A stretch of 64,000 bases of DNA, taken from assembly GCF_000018045.1 (NCBI RefSeq), contig NC_009792.1, forward strand, positions 3,472,001 to 3,536,000, read 5' to 3'. The position numbers and the translations under genes are program-made. The notes under the pieces were generated by a model that saw only the letters and a program-made list of their open reading frames with translations, did no database searches and was not told the DNA's origin. This document shows, in pieces, positions 17,049 through 25,776 of this stretch. Numbering within the stretch: the stretch's first letter is position 1; each line of letters begins with the position of its first letter. Origin of the DNA: Citrobacter koseri ATCC BAA-895. Its GTDB lineage: Bacteria; Pseudomonadota; Gammaproteobacteria; Enterobacterales; Enterobacteriaceae.

Positions 17049-18695
17049 ATGTCGAATAAAGAATTTATATATCAGGCGCCTTTCCCGATGGGGGAAGACA
17101 AAACGGAGTATTATCTCCTGACCTCCGATCACGTTAGCGTTGGCGAATTTGAAGGAGAGTCGATACTGAAGGTTGAGCCACAGGCCCTGACGCTCCTGGC
17201 CCAGCAAGCCTTCCACGATGCCTCCTTTATGCTCCGCCCGGAGCACCAGCAACAAGTCGCCTCCATTCTCCATGACCCCGAAGCCAGCGAAAACGATAAG
17301 TACGTCGCGCTGCAATTTTTACGCAACTCCGAAATTGCCGCTAAAGGCGTTCTGCCGACCTGCCAGGATACCGGCACGGCGATTATCGTCGGTAAAAAGG
17401 GCCAGCGCGTCTGGACGGGCGGCGGCGATGAAGCCGCGCTCTCCAAAGGCGTGTTCAACACCTATATCGAAGACAACCTGCGCTATTCGCAGAACGCCGC
17501 GCTGGATATGTACAAAGAGGTCAACACCGGCACCAACCTGCCCGCGCAAATCGACCTCTACACGGTTGATGGCGACGAATACAAGTTCCTCTGCGTGGCA
17601 AAAGGCGGCGGCTCGGCGAACAAAACCTATCTGTATCAGGAAACCAAAGCGCTGCTGACGCCCGGCAAGCTGAAAAACTTCCTCGTTGAGAAAATGCGCA
17701 CCCTGGGCACCGCAGCCTGCCCGCCGTACCACATCGCGTTTGTGATTGGCGGGACATCGGCGGAAAGCACGCTGAAAACCGTGAAGCTGGCCAGTGCGCA
17801 TTATTACGACGGTCTGCCGACTGAAGGTAACGAACACGGCCAGGCCTTCCGCGATATTCAACTGGAACAGGAACTGCTGGAAGAGGCGCAGAAGCTCGGC
17901 CTTGGCGCACAGTTTGGCGGTAAATACTTCGCGCACGATATCCGGGTAATCCGCCTGCCGCGTCACGGCGCGTCCTGCCCGGTCGGCATGGGCGTCTCCT
18001 GCTCGGCTGACCGCAACATCAAAGCCAAAATCAACCGTGAAGGGATCTGGATCGAAAAACTGGAGCACAATCCCGCGCAGTACATCCCGGAATCCCTGCG
18101 TCAGGCCGGTGAAGGCGAAGTGGTGAAAGTTGACCTCAACCGGCCGATGAAAGAGATCCTCGCCCAGCTTTCACAGTACCCGGTATCAACCCGCCTGTCG
18201 CTGAGCGGCACCATCATCGTCGGTCGCGATATCGCCCATGCGAAGTTGAAAGAGCGTATCGAATCCGGCGAAGGTCTGCCGCAGTACATTAAAGATCACC
18301 CTATCTACTACGCAGGCCCGGCGAAAACGCCAGCAGGATACCCGTCCGGCTCCCTGGGGCCAACCACCGCAGGACGCATGGACTCCTACGTTGACCTGCT
18401 GCAATCTCACGGCGGCAGCATGATCATGCTGGCGAAAGGCAACCGTAGCCAGCAGGTCACCGACGCCTGCCACAAATACGGCGGCTTCTATCTGGGCAGC
18501 ATTGGCGGCCCGGCTGCGGTGCTGGCGCAACAGAGTATCAAGCATCTGGAGTGCGTGGAGTACCCGGAACTGGGTATGGAAGCGATCTGGAAAATCGAAG
18601 TGGAAGACTTCCCGGCGTTTATCCTGGTGGATGACAAAGGCAACGATTTCTTCCAGCAGATTGTCAGCAAACAGTGCGCGAACTGCGCGAAATAA
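17049..18695 (+). CDS. fumB: Fumarase B, anaerobic class I (Fe-S)
   Basis: 548 aa class I fumarase; hydrates fumarate to malate (reversible) with a [4Fe-4S] cluster. Conserved Cys regions LPTCQDTGTAIIVGKKG (near residue 105), LGTAACPPYHIAFVIGG and GVSCSADRNIKAKI are present. The C-terminal beta domain holds SLSGTIIVGRDIAHAK and YYAGPAKTPAGYPSGSLGPT. The position directly after dcuB shows it is FumB rather than FumA. A rho-independent terminator follows. Confidence 0.95.
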   Translation: MSNKEFIYQAPFPMGEDKTEYYLLTSDHVSVGEFEGESILKVEPQALTLLAQQAFHDASFMLRPEHQQQVASILHDPEASENDKYVALQFLRNSEIAAKGVLPTCQDTGTAIIVGKKGQRVWTGGGDEAALSKGVFNTYIEDNLRYSQNAALDMYKEVNTGTNLPAQIDLYTVDGDEYKFLCVAKGGGSANKTYLYQETKALLTPGKLKNFLVEKMRTLGTAACPPYHIAFVIGGTSAESTLKTVKLASAHYYDGLPTEGNEHGQAFRDIQLEQELLEEAQKLGLGAQFGGKYFAHDIRVIRLPRHGASCPVGMGVSCSADRNIKAKINREGIWIEKLEHNPAQYIPESLRQAGEGEVVKVDLNRPMKEILAQLSQYPVSTRLSLSGTIIVGRDIAHAKLKERIESGEGLPQYIKDHPIYYAGPAKTPAGYPSGSLGPTTAGRMDSYVDLLQSHGGSMIMLAKGNRSQQVTDACHKYGGFYLGSIGGPAAVLAQQSIKHLECVEYPELGMEAIWKIEVEDFPAFILVDDKGNDFFQQIVSKQCANCAK

Positions 18696-18700
18696 CCTGC

Positions 18701-18731
18701 CCGGCCCGGCGATCCTGTCGGGCCGTTTTTC
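18701..18731 (+). terminator. Rho-independent terminator after fumB
   Basis: GGCCCG-N10-CGGGCC followed by GTTTTT; a strong GC stem and T-run a few bases after the stop codon. Confidence 0.85.
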
Positions 18732-18770
18732 CCTTTATTTACAGCATGATGGATACGCCGCTTACCCCCC

Positions 18771-18790
18771 GATGGCGCTACGTTTATCAG
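18771..18790. repeat. REP remnant
   Basis: GATGGCGCTACGTTTATCAG is half of a REP unit without its partner arm, downstream of the fumB terminator. Confidence 0.4.
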
Positions 18791-18831
18791 TCCTGTGGCG
18801 ACGATCGCAGGTCGCCCCACAACCTTAAAAA

Positions 18832-18848
18832 CTTAAGGTTGGCTTAAT
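18832..18848 (+). promoter_or_regulatory. PmrA (BasR) box before eptA
   Basis: CTTAAGGTTGGCTTAAT is two CTTAA(G/T) half-sites 11 bp apart in direct orientation, the classic PmrA box of the pmrCAB promoter. It places eptA-basR-basS under autogenous PmrA control. Confidence 0.9.
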
Positions 18849-18893
18849 GTTGCTTTGCGAGGATCGGCGCACTTAGTTGATGGACATACCATA

Positions 18894-20537
18894 ATGCTGA
18901 AGCGCGTTTTAAAAAGACCGACCCTCGGACACATTACCTGGCTGTTACTCCTTTCATTCTACATCGCCGTCTGTCTGAACATCGCTTTCTACAAGCAGGT
19001 GATGCAAGCCCTGCCGCTGGATTCAATGCACAACGTGCTGGTGTTTTTATCCATGCCGCTTGTCGCGTTTAGCGTCATCAATATCGTACTGACGCTGGCG
19101 TCGTTCCTGTGGCTTAACCGCCCGCTGGCCTGCCTCTTTATTCTGACGGGCGCCGCCGCGCAATACTTCATCATGACCTACGGCATCGTCATGGACCGCT
19201 CCATGATCGCCAACATGATGGATACCACACCGGCAGAAACGTTCGCGCTGGTCACGCCGCAAATGGCGCTTACGCTGGGATTAAGCGGCCTTCTGGCGGC
19301 GGTAATCGCCTGTAGCATCAAAATCAAACCGACCTCTCTGACATTACGCAGCGGCGCGTATCGCGCCCTCAACGTGCTGGCTTCGCTTCTGCTGATCGTG
19401 CTGGTCGCCGCCTGCTTCTACAAAGATTACGCCTCGCTTTTTCGCAATAACAAAGAGCTGATCAAGTCTCTCAGCCCGTCGAACAGCCTGGTCGCCAGTT
19501 GGTCGTGGTATTCACATGAGCGACTCGCCAACCTGCCTTTGGTACGCATTGGCGAAGATGCGCATCGCAATCCCGCGATGCTGAAAGAAAAACGGCATAA
19601 TCTGACCATCCTGATCGTCGGCGAAACCTCGCGTGGGGATAACTTCTCGCTGTCTGGCTATTCACGGCAAACCAACCCGCGTCTGGCGCAGGATAATGTG
19701 GTCTACTTCCCGCACACCACCTCCTGCGGCACCGCAACGGCGATCTCGGTTCCCTGCATGTTTTCCGGTATGCCGCGTAAACACTACAACGAAGGGCTGG
19801 CGCACCATCAGGAAGGGTTGCTGGACATCATTCAGCGAGCCGGAGTTAGCGTGCTGTGGAACGATAACGACGGCGGCTGTAAAGGCGCCTGCGATCGCGT
19901 GCCGCATCAGGATATGACCGCGCTGAAATTGCCGGGTCAGTGCATTAACGGCGAATGTTACGACGAAGTGCTCTTTCACGGGCTGGAGGAATACATCAAT
20001 AAACTCCAGGGCGACGGCGTCATTGTGCTGCACACCATCGGCAGCCACGGCCCGACCTATTATCACCGTTATCCGCCGCAGTTTGCGCAATTTACCCCGA
20101 CCTGCGACACCAATGAAATTCAGACCTGTTCGCAGCAACAGTTAGTGAATACGTACGATAATACCGTACTGTACGTGGACTATATTGTTGATAAGGCAAT
20201 CAATATATTAAAAGCGCATCAGGATAAATTCACCACCAGCCTGGTCTATCTTTCCGACCACGGTGAATCTTTAGGAGAAAATGGCGTCTATTTGCATGGG
20301 CTGCCATACGCCATTGCGCCGGATGCGCAAAAGCATATCCCGATGCTCCTCTGGCTCTCGGAGGATTATCAGAAACGTTACCGGACAGACCTGACATGTT
20401 TGCAAAAGCGGGCAGCCCAGGAGGATTTCTCGCAGGACAACCTTTTCTCAACCATGCTCGGATTAACGGGCGTACGGACCAGGAACTACCAGGCCGCAGA
20501 CGATATTCTGCAACCTTGCAGGAGGCTAACTGAATGA
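18894..20537 (+). CDS. eptA: Lipid A phosphoethanolamine transferase EptA (PmrC)
   Basis: 547 aa from this start, as in E. coli; the frame extends 13 codons further upstream but into the promoter. There are five N-terminal transmembrane helices (about residues 13-178), then a periplasmic alkaline-phosphatase-like domain with metal-binding VGETSRGDN, catalytic T280 in SCGTATAIS and the late YLSDHGESLGE motif. It adds phosphoethanolamine to lipid A phosphates, lowering negative charge and giving polymyxin resistance. It overlaps basR by four bases. Confidence 0.96.
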   Translation: MLKRVLKRPTLGHITWLLLLSFYIAVCLNIAFYKQVMQALPLDSMHNVLVFLSMPLVAFSVINIVLTLASFLWLNRPLACLFILTGAAAQYFIMTYGIVMDRSMIANMMDTTPAETFALVTPQMALTLGLSGLLAAVIACSIKIKPTSLTLRSGAYRALNVLASLLLIVLVAACFYKDYASLFRNNKELIKSLSPSNSLVASWSWYSHERLANLPLVRIGEDAHRNPAMLKEKRHNLTILIVGETSRGDNFSLSGYSRQTNPRLAQDNVVYFPHTTSCGTATAISVPCMFSGMPRKHYNEGLAHHQEGLLDIIQRAGVSVLWNDNDGGCKGACDRVPHQDMTALKLPGQCINGECYDEVLFHGLEEYINKLQGDGVIVLHTIGSHGPTYYHRYPPQFAQFTPTCDTNEIQTCSQQQLVNTYDNTVLYVDYIVDKAINILKAHQDKFTTSLVYLSDHGESLGENGVYLHGLPYAIAPDAQKHIPMLLWLSEDYQKRYRTDLTCLQKRAAQEDFSQDNLFSTMLGLTGVRTRNYQAADDILQPCRRLTE

Positions 20538-21202
20538 AAATTCTGATTGTTGAAGACGATACGCTGTTATTACAGGGACTGATACTTGCTGCACAAACGG
20601 AGGGTTACGCCTGCGACGGCGTTTCTACCGCCCGGGCGGCGGAACACTGTCTGGAAACAGGGCATTACAGCCTGGTCGTGCTGGATCTTGGGTTGCCTGA
20701 TGAGGACGGTCTGCATTTTCTGACGCGAATAAGACAGAAAAAATACACCCTTCCGGTATTGATCCTCACCGCCCGCGACACGCTCAACGACCGCATCACC
20801 GGGCTGGATGTCGGGGCGGATGATTATCTGGTGAAGCCGTTTGCGCTGGAGGAGTTACATGCGCGTATTCGCGCGCTGCTGCGCCGTCACCACAATCAGG
20901 GTGAAAGCGAATTGACCGTCGGCAATCTGATGCTGAATCTGGGGCGTCGTCAGGTGTGGCTGGCCGGGCAAGAGCTTATCTTAACGCCCAAAGAGTATGC
21001 GCTGCTGTCGCGGCTGATGCTCAAAGCAGGCAGCCCGGTACACCGTGAAATCTTGTATAACGACATCTATAACTGGGACAACGAACCGTCAACCAATACC
21101 CTGGAAGTGCATATTCACAACCTGCGCGACAAAGTGGGGAAATCACGTATCCGCACGGTGCGCGGGTTTGGTTATATGCTGGTTGCCGTTGAGGAAAACT
21201 AA
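20534..21202 (+). CDS. basR: Response regulator BasR (PmrA)
   Basis: 222 aa OmpR-family regulator. Receiver with D51 in LVVLDLGLP and K in DYLVKPFALEE; C-terminal winged helix with LTPKEYALLSRL and the wing RTVRGFGYMLV. Binds PmrA boxes to activate eptA, pmrR and, elsewhere, arn genes. Translationally coupled between eptA and basS. Confidence 0.97.
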   Translation: MKILIVEDDTLLLQGLILAAQTEGYACDGVSTARAAEHCLETGHYSLVVLDLGLPDEDGLHFLTRIRQKKYTLPVLILTARDTLNDRITGLDVGADDYLVKPFALEELHARIRALLRRHHNQGESELTVGNLMLNLGRRQVWLAGQELILTPKEYALLSRLMLKAGSPVHREILYNDIYNWDNEPSTNTLEVHIHNLRDKVGKSRIRTVRGFGYMLVAVEEN

Positions 21203-22288
21203 GTGAACCTTACGCGTTTTCTGCACAGACCGATGACCCTTCGTCAGCGTCTGATGCTGACCATTGGCTCTATCCTGCTGGTGCTGCAACTGATCAGCAC
21301 CTTCTGGCTATGGCACGAGAGCACCGAGCAGATTGAGCTTTTCGAGCAGGCGCTGCTGGAAGACAGGAATAACGATCGGCACATCAGGCATGAGGTTCGC
21401 GAAGCGGTCGCCAGCCTGATCGTTCCCGCCGTGTTTATGGTCAGCCTGACGCTGCTGATCTGCTATCAGGCCGTCCGGCGCATCACCCGCCCGCTTGCCG
21501 ACCTGCAAAAAGAGCTGGAAGCCCGCACGGCCGATAACCTGACGCCCATCGACATTCACAGCTCGACGATTGAAATTGAAGCCGTTGTCTCGGCGCTTAA
21601 CCAACTGGTCACTCGCCTGACGACAACGCTGGAGAATGAACGCCTGTTCACCGCCGACGTTGCCCACGAGCTACGCACACCGCTGGCGGGCGTGCGTCTG
21701 CATCTGGAACTGCTGGCGAAAGCGCACAATGTTAACGTCACGCCGCTGATTGCGCGTCTTGATCAAATGATGGACAGCGTCTCGCAGCTGCTGCAATTAG
21801 CACGCGTGGGGCAGTCGTTCTCATCCGGTAATTACCAGTCGGTGAAGCTGCTGGATGACGTGATCCTGCCCTCTTACGATGAACTGAACACCATGCTGGA
21901 AACACGCCAGCAGACGCTGCAACTGCCGGAAAGCACAGCAGACGCCACCGTGCGCGGCGATGCCACGCTACTGCGTATGCTGTTGCGTAATCTTGTGGAA
22001 AATGCGCACCGCTACAGTCCGAAAGGGTCAACCATCACCATTATCCTCAATAATGCGGAAAGCGACGCGATGATGGCCGTCGAAGACGAAGGGCCGGGAA
22101 TTGATGAAAGTAAATGCGGGGAGTTAAGTGAAGCGTTTGTCCGCATGGACAGCCGCTATGGCGGTATCGGGCTGGGATTGAGCATCGTCTCCCGCATCAC
22201 GCAGCTGCACCACGGGCAATTCTTTTTGCAAAACCGTGTGGGAACGACGGGAACCCGCGCGTGGGTGCTGTTGAAAAGAGATCAGTAA
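21203..22288 (+). CDS. basS: Sensor histidine kinase BasS (PmrB)
   Basis: 361 aa (363 in E. coli). TM1 about 15-37, a short acidic periplasmic loop with the WHESTEQIELFEQ region (Fe3+/Al3+ sensing ExxE type), TM2 about 72-91, HAMP, HisKA with H155 in ADVAHELRTPLAG, and an HATPase (NLVENAHRYS, DEGPGI, GIGLGLSIV). It senses iron and mild acid and phosphorylates BasR. The stop codon overlaps the 3' end of the antisense gene pmrR. Confidence 0.96.
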   Translation: MNLTRFLHRPMTLRQRLMLTIGSILLVLQLISTFWLWHESTEQIELFEQALLEDRNNDRHIRHEVREAVASLIVPAVFMVSLTLLICYQAVRRITRPLADLQKELEARTADNLTPIDIHSSTIEIEAVVSALNQLVTRLTTTLENERLFTADVAHELRTPLAGVRLHLELLAKAHNVNVTPLIARLDQMMDSVSQLLQLARVGQSFSSGNYQSVKLLDDVILPSYDELNTMLETRQQTLQLPESTADATVRGDATLLRMLLRNLVENAHRYSPKGSTITIILNNAESDAMMAVEDEGPGIDESKCGELSEAFVRMDSRYGGIGLGLSIVSRITQLHHGQFFLQNRVGTTGTRAWVLLKRDQ

Positions 22289-22371
22289 GTCGTGACCCAG
22301 ACATACAGGAAACTGCTGACAATCAGCATACTGAACAGGGCTGTCAGACTTTCATACATTCGCGTTTTCAT
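22282..22371 (-). CDS. pmrR: Small membrane peptide PmrR (LpxT inhibitor)
   Basis: 29-residue peptide starting MKTRMYESLTAL, with a single hydrophobic helix (LFSMLIVSSFLYVWV) and ending TTY. This is, from memory, essentially the Salmonella/E. coli PmrR sequence. It binds and inhibits LpxT, the enzyme that adds a second phosphate to lipid A, so PmrA activation also reduces lipid A diphosphorylation. GGAGGAGAG precedes the ATG. It overlaps the basS stop by 7 nt on the opposite strand and has its own PmrA box. Confidence 0.93.
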   Translation of the reverse strand: MKTRMYESLTALFSMLIVSSFLYVWVTTY

Positions 22372-22415
22372 CACACTCTCCTCCGATGGTCTGGAGGAGA
22401 GTATGCCTGACGAAG

Positions 22416-22432
22416 ATTAAGCGAACATTAAG
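22416..22432 (-). promoter_or_regulatory. PmrA (BasR) box before pmrR
   Basis: On the minus strand this reads CTTAATGTTCGCTTAAT, two direct half-sites with 5-bp spacing, 45 nt before the pmrR start codon. It makes pmrR a PmrA-activated gene. Confidence 0.85.
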
Positions 22433-22438
22433 ATTTGT

Positions 22439-22540
22439 CGACCTGATAAACGCAGCCTGTAGGCCTGATAAGCGTAGCGCCATCAGGCAAAGGTGTTGCG
22501 CCGTCTGTAGGCCTGATAAGCGCAGCGCCATCAGGCGGTG
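22439..22540. repeat. REP/BIME cluster next to proP
   Basis: Two full units with GTAGGCCTGATAAGCG...AGCGCCATCAGGC and a degenerate third (CCTGATAAACGCAG) at the 5' side, in the convergent proP/pmrR intergenic space. Confidence 0.85.
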
Positions 22541-22549
22541 CGCTAAAGC

Positions 22550-24052
22550 TTACTCGTCAATACGCGGATGCTGCTGCACTAACCGCGAACGTTTAGCCTG
22601 CAACTCCTCAATCTCCTGATCGATATCTTCGATTTTCTGCTCGATATTATCGTAGTGCTCGCCAAGGATTTCTTTCGCTTCCTGGATATCCGAGGCCGCT
22701 GGCGTCGCCCCTTTCAGCGGACGGTTGGCGGTCTCTTTCATGGTAATACCGGTAATAAAACCGACGACCGCAATCACCATCAGGTAATAGGCTGGCATCA
22801 TCAGGTTCTGCGAGCTTTCCACCAGCCAGGCGGCCAGGGTCGGCGTCAGACCTGCAATCAGCACCGAGATATTAAACGCCGCCGCCAGCGCGCTGTAACG
22901 GATGTGCGTCGGGAACATCGCTGGCAGAGAAGAGGCCATCACCCCGGTAAAGCAGTTCAGGATCACCGCCAGCATCAGCAGACCGGCAAAAATCAGGCCG
23001 ATAATATTACTGTTGATCAGAATAAAGGCCGGAATAGCCAGCGCAAACAGCGCGATACTGCCCATAATCACAAACGGACGACGACCGAAACGGTCACTGA
23101 GCAGCCCCATCACCGGCTGCACAAACAGCATCCCGATCATGATGGCGATAATAATCAGCACGCCGTGGTCTTCCGAGTAGTGCAGGTTATGCGACAGGTA
23201 GCTCGGCATATAGGTGAGCAGCATGTAGTAGGTCACGTTGGTGGCAATCACCAGGCCGATACACGCCAGCAGACTGCGCCAGTGTTTGGTTGCAATCTCT
23301 TTAAAGGAGACTTTTGGCCCTTCCTGCAAACCTTCGCGATCGCCCTGCTCCAGCTTATCCACATGCTGCTGGAAGGCCGGGGTCTCTTCCAGCGCATGAC
23401 GCAGATAAAGACCAATGATCCCTAGCGGCAGTGCGATGAAGAACGGAATACGCCAGCCCCAGTCGAGGAAGTTCTCCTCGCCGACAACGGTGGAGATCAG
23501 CACCACCACGCCCGCGCCCAGCACGAAGCCCGCAATGGAGCCGAAGTCCAGCCAGCTTCCCATAAAGCCGCGTTTACGGTCTGGCGAGTATTCGGCGACA
23601 AAGATCGACGCGCCGGTATATTCGCCGCCGACCGAGAAGCCCTGCGCCATCTTACACAGCAGCAGCAGTATCGGCGCCCAGATGCCGATAGAGGCATAAG
23701 AGGGAATCAACCCGATACAGAACGTACTGATCGACATAATCACAATCGTGATGGCAAGAATCTTCTGGCGACCATATTTATCGCCGAGCATACCGAAGAA
23801 TAAGCCGCCAAGCGGTCGAATCAGGAAGGGAACGGAGAAGGTGGCAAGTGCGGCAATCATCTGCACGCTGGGGTCAGCCCCCGGGAAAAATACTTTACCT
23901 AACGCGTAGGCGACAAACCCATAAACACCAAAATCAAACCACTCCATCGCATTACCCAGCGAGGCTGCGGTAATCGCTTTACGCAGTTTACCATCATCAA
24001 TAATGGTCACATCGCGAAGCGTAATCGGTTTTACTTTTTTCCTTTTCAGCAT
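22550..24052 (-). CDS. proP: Osmoprotectant/proton symporter ProP
   Basis: 500 aa, same as E. coli. MFS metabolite:H+ symporter with 12 helices (GNAMEWFDFGVYGF at the first helix, FFGMLGDKYGRQKILA in loop 2-3). A long C-terminal tail forms the antiparallel coiled coil (IEQKIEDIDQEIEELQAKRS, about 465-490) that tunes the osmotic activation threshold. It imports proline, glycine betaine and ectoine under hyperosmotic stress. A CRP site lies about 220 nt upstream. Confidence 0.97.
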   Translation of the reverse strand: MLKRKKVKPITLRDVTIIDDGKLRKAITAASLGNAMEWFDFGVYGFVAYALGKVFFPGADPSVQMIAALATFSVPFLIRPLGGLFFGMLGDKYGRQKILAITIVIMSISTFCIGLIPSYASIGIWAPILLLLCKMAQGFSVGGEYTGASIFVAEYSPDRKRGFMGSWLDFGSIAGFVLGAGVVVLISTVVGEENFLDWGWRIPFFIALPLGIIGLYLRHALEETPAFQQHVDKLEQGDREGLQEGPKVSFKEIATKHWRSLLACIGLVIATNVTYYMLLTYMPSYLSHNLHYSEDHGVLIIIAIMIGMLFVQPVMGLLSDRFGRRPFVIMGSIALFALAIPAFILINSNIIGLIFAGLLMLAVILNCFTGVMASSLPAMFPTHIRYSALAAAFNISVLIAGLTPTLAAWLVESSQNLMMPAYYLMVIAVVGFITGITMKETANRPLKGATPAASDIQEAKEILGEHYDNIEQKIEDIDQEIEELQAKRSRLVQQHPRIDE

Positions 24053-24272
24053 AGCTGTCCTCGTAGACTAAGCCCTGTCTCGCTACATACTGCATTCATT
24101 GGCGCACAAAGCGCTAACGTCACCGTCGAGCGTTGGAATCGTGCGGGCACAATTCCTCGTAGAACAAGCGTAGCAGGTTTACTTACACTGACTGGTCAAG
24201 GTCTGTACAACCGAACCTGTTGACGCCTGATTGGGCGGTTAATGACCTCTTTACCCTACCAGTGTTTAAATT

Positions 24273-24288
24273 TGTGATCAACTTCACA
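24273..24288 (-). promoter_or_regulatory. CRP site upstream of proP
   Basis: TGTGA-TCAACT-TCACA is a perfect palindromic CRP core. E. coli proP has CRP control of its P1 promoter, and the placement here fits. Confidence 0.8.
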
Positions 24289-24530
24289 CATATATTGCCG
24301 TTTCGTCAGCGAGCGTAAATAAGGGCATTTTTATCTGTATTTTTACATTGTCAGCAAAGCGCATTATTGACAATAAATGGGAGGCGATTTCGTTATTCTT
24401 TTCGAAATATCACGTCCGTCACTATTATGCTGCTAGCAAAAAATCCGCCATAACTCTTCACAAACAATTTACAGCATTTTTAATAATCATCGCGTTCCCT
24501 GGCCTTTACGCAAAATATGTGATGAAGATA

Positions 24531-24549
24531 ACTAAAACAGTGTTTTATT
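24531..24549 (+). promoter_or_regulatory. KdgR operator upstream of kdgT
   Basis: ACTAAAACAGTGTTTTATT matches the KdgR consensus AATRAAAYRNYRTTTYATT at 17 of 18 informative positions. It lies about 210 nt before kdgT, implying induction by KDG. Confidence 0.7.
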
Positions 24550-24760
24550 TTGATTGAATCAATATTCCACTGAATGCAAGATAACACCCGACGCAACATC
24601 CCTGAGGATTGTGACAAACAGACGTATGCCACATTCGATTATGTATCACGCAGGGAGAAAGAGGGTTTCCCGCCGTTCTCTTTGTGAAATAACAAATTGA
24701 AATTAAATAATATTTATCGACTTGTCCGTTAGTTCCGCGCGACAAGATGTGAGGACTTTT

Positions 24761-25759
24761 ATGAAAATTAAAGCCACGATTGAACGCATCCCTGGCGGGA
24801 TGATGTTGATCCCTCTGCTGCTCGGCGCAATTTTAAATACCCTGGCCCCGGATACCGGCGCCTATTTTGGTTCATTTACAAAAGGCATGATCAGCGGCAC
24901 CGTGCCGATTCTGGCCGTCTGGTTCTTCTGTATTGGCGCCTCGATTGATTTGCGCGCTACCGGGACGGTATTACGTAAATCGGGTACGCTGGTTATTACT
25001 AAAATAGCCGTGGCGTGGGTGGTCGCGATGATTGCCGCCTCGTTTATCCCGGATACCGGTATTCAAACCGGCTTCTTCGCCGGTTTGTCCGTACTGGCGA
25101 TCGTCTCCGCAATGGACATGACCAACGGCGGCCTGTACGCCAGCCTGATGAACCAGTACGGCACCAAAGAAGAGTCCGGCGCGTTCGTCCTGATGTCTCT
25201 GGAATCTGGCCCGCTGATGACGATGGTGATTCTGGGTTCCGCAGGCCTCGCCTCCTTCGAACCGCATCACTTTGTCGGCGCCGTGCTGCCGTTCCTGATT
25301 GGCTTCACATTAGGCAACCTGGACCACGACCTGCGCGCGTTCTTCAGCAAAGCTACGCCGGTGCTGATCCCGTTCTTCGGCTTTGCGCTGGGTAACACCA
25401 TTAACCTGAGCGTGATTGTCGATACCGGCCTGCTGGGTATCCTGCTGGGTGTCGCGGTTATCATTATTACCGGTATCCCGTTGATTATCGCAGACCGCGT
25501 CATTGGCGGCGGTAACGGCACTGCGGGCGTCGCGGCCTCCTCTGCGGCAGGCGCTGCGGTAGCGAACCCGGTGATCATCGCGCAGATTAACCCGGCGTTT
25601 GAACCCGTCGCCGCGTCCGCCACGGCGCTGGTTGCCGCCAGCGTGATTGTGACGGCGATTCTGGTTCCGATTATCACCGCCCTGTATGCAAAACGTTTCG
25701 GCAACGTCCCGGCGCCGGGCAACGCGGAGGCAAACCCAACGGAATCCCTCCATCACTAA
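24761..25759 (+). CDS. kdgT: 2-keto-3-deoxygluconate permease KdgT
   Basis: 332 aa from MKIKATIERIPGGMM, the normal length; the frame extends 13 codons upstream but GTGAGGA marks this start. About 10 helices; family segments VWFFCIGASIDLR, MTNGGLYASLMNQYGT and GVAASSAAGAAVANPVII. Proton-coupled import of KDG, the product of the uxaC/uxuB/uxuA pathway. Inserted between proP and yjcZ, which are adjacent in E. coli K-12, and running opposite to both. Confidence 0.94.
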   Translation: MKIKATIERIPGGMMLIPLLLGAILNTLAPDTGAYFGSFTKGMISGTVPILAVWFFCIGASIDLRATGTVLRKSGTLVITKIAVAWVVAMIAASFIPDTGIQTGFFAGLSVLAIVSAMDMTNGGLYASLMNQYGTKEESGAFVLMSLESGPLMTMVILGSAGLASFEPHHFVGAVLPFLIGFTLGNLDHDLRAFFSKATPVLIPFFGFALGNTINLSVIVDTGLLGILLGVAVIIITGIPLIIADRVIGGGNGTAGVAASSAAGAAVANPVIIAQINPAFEPVAASATALVAASVIVTAILVPIITALYAKRFGNVPAPGNAEANPTESLHH

Positions 25760-25776
25760 ACGTCATACGTCCCCTC

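Larger units (their letters stand above)
24053..24760. other. Divergent proP-kdgT intergenic region
   Basis: 708 nt carrying the proP promoters (CRP site listed) and the kdgT control region (KdgR box listed). An open frame of 69 codons at 24348-24557 has no family signal, no ribosome-binding site I trust and AT-rich intergenic composition, so I do not call it. Confidence 0.6.

Noticed and set aside
17319..18068. 249-codon minus-strand open frame inside fumB
   Set aside because: Antisense shadow of a strongly recognised gene; no independent family signal.
24348..24557. 69-codon open frame between proP and kdgT
   Set aside because: No convincing ribosome-binding site or family match; overlaps the KdgR operator and has intergenic composition.
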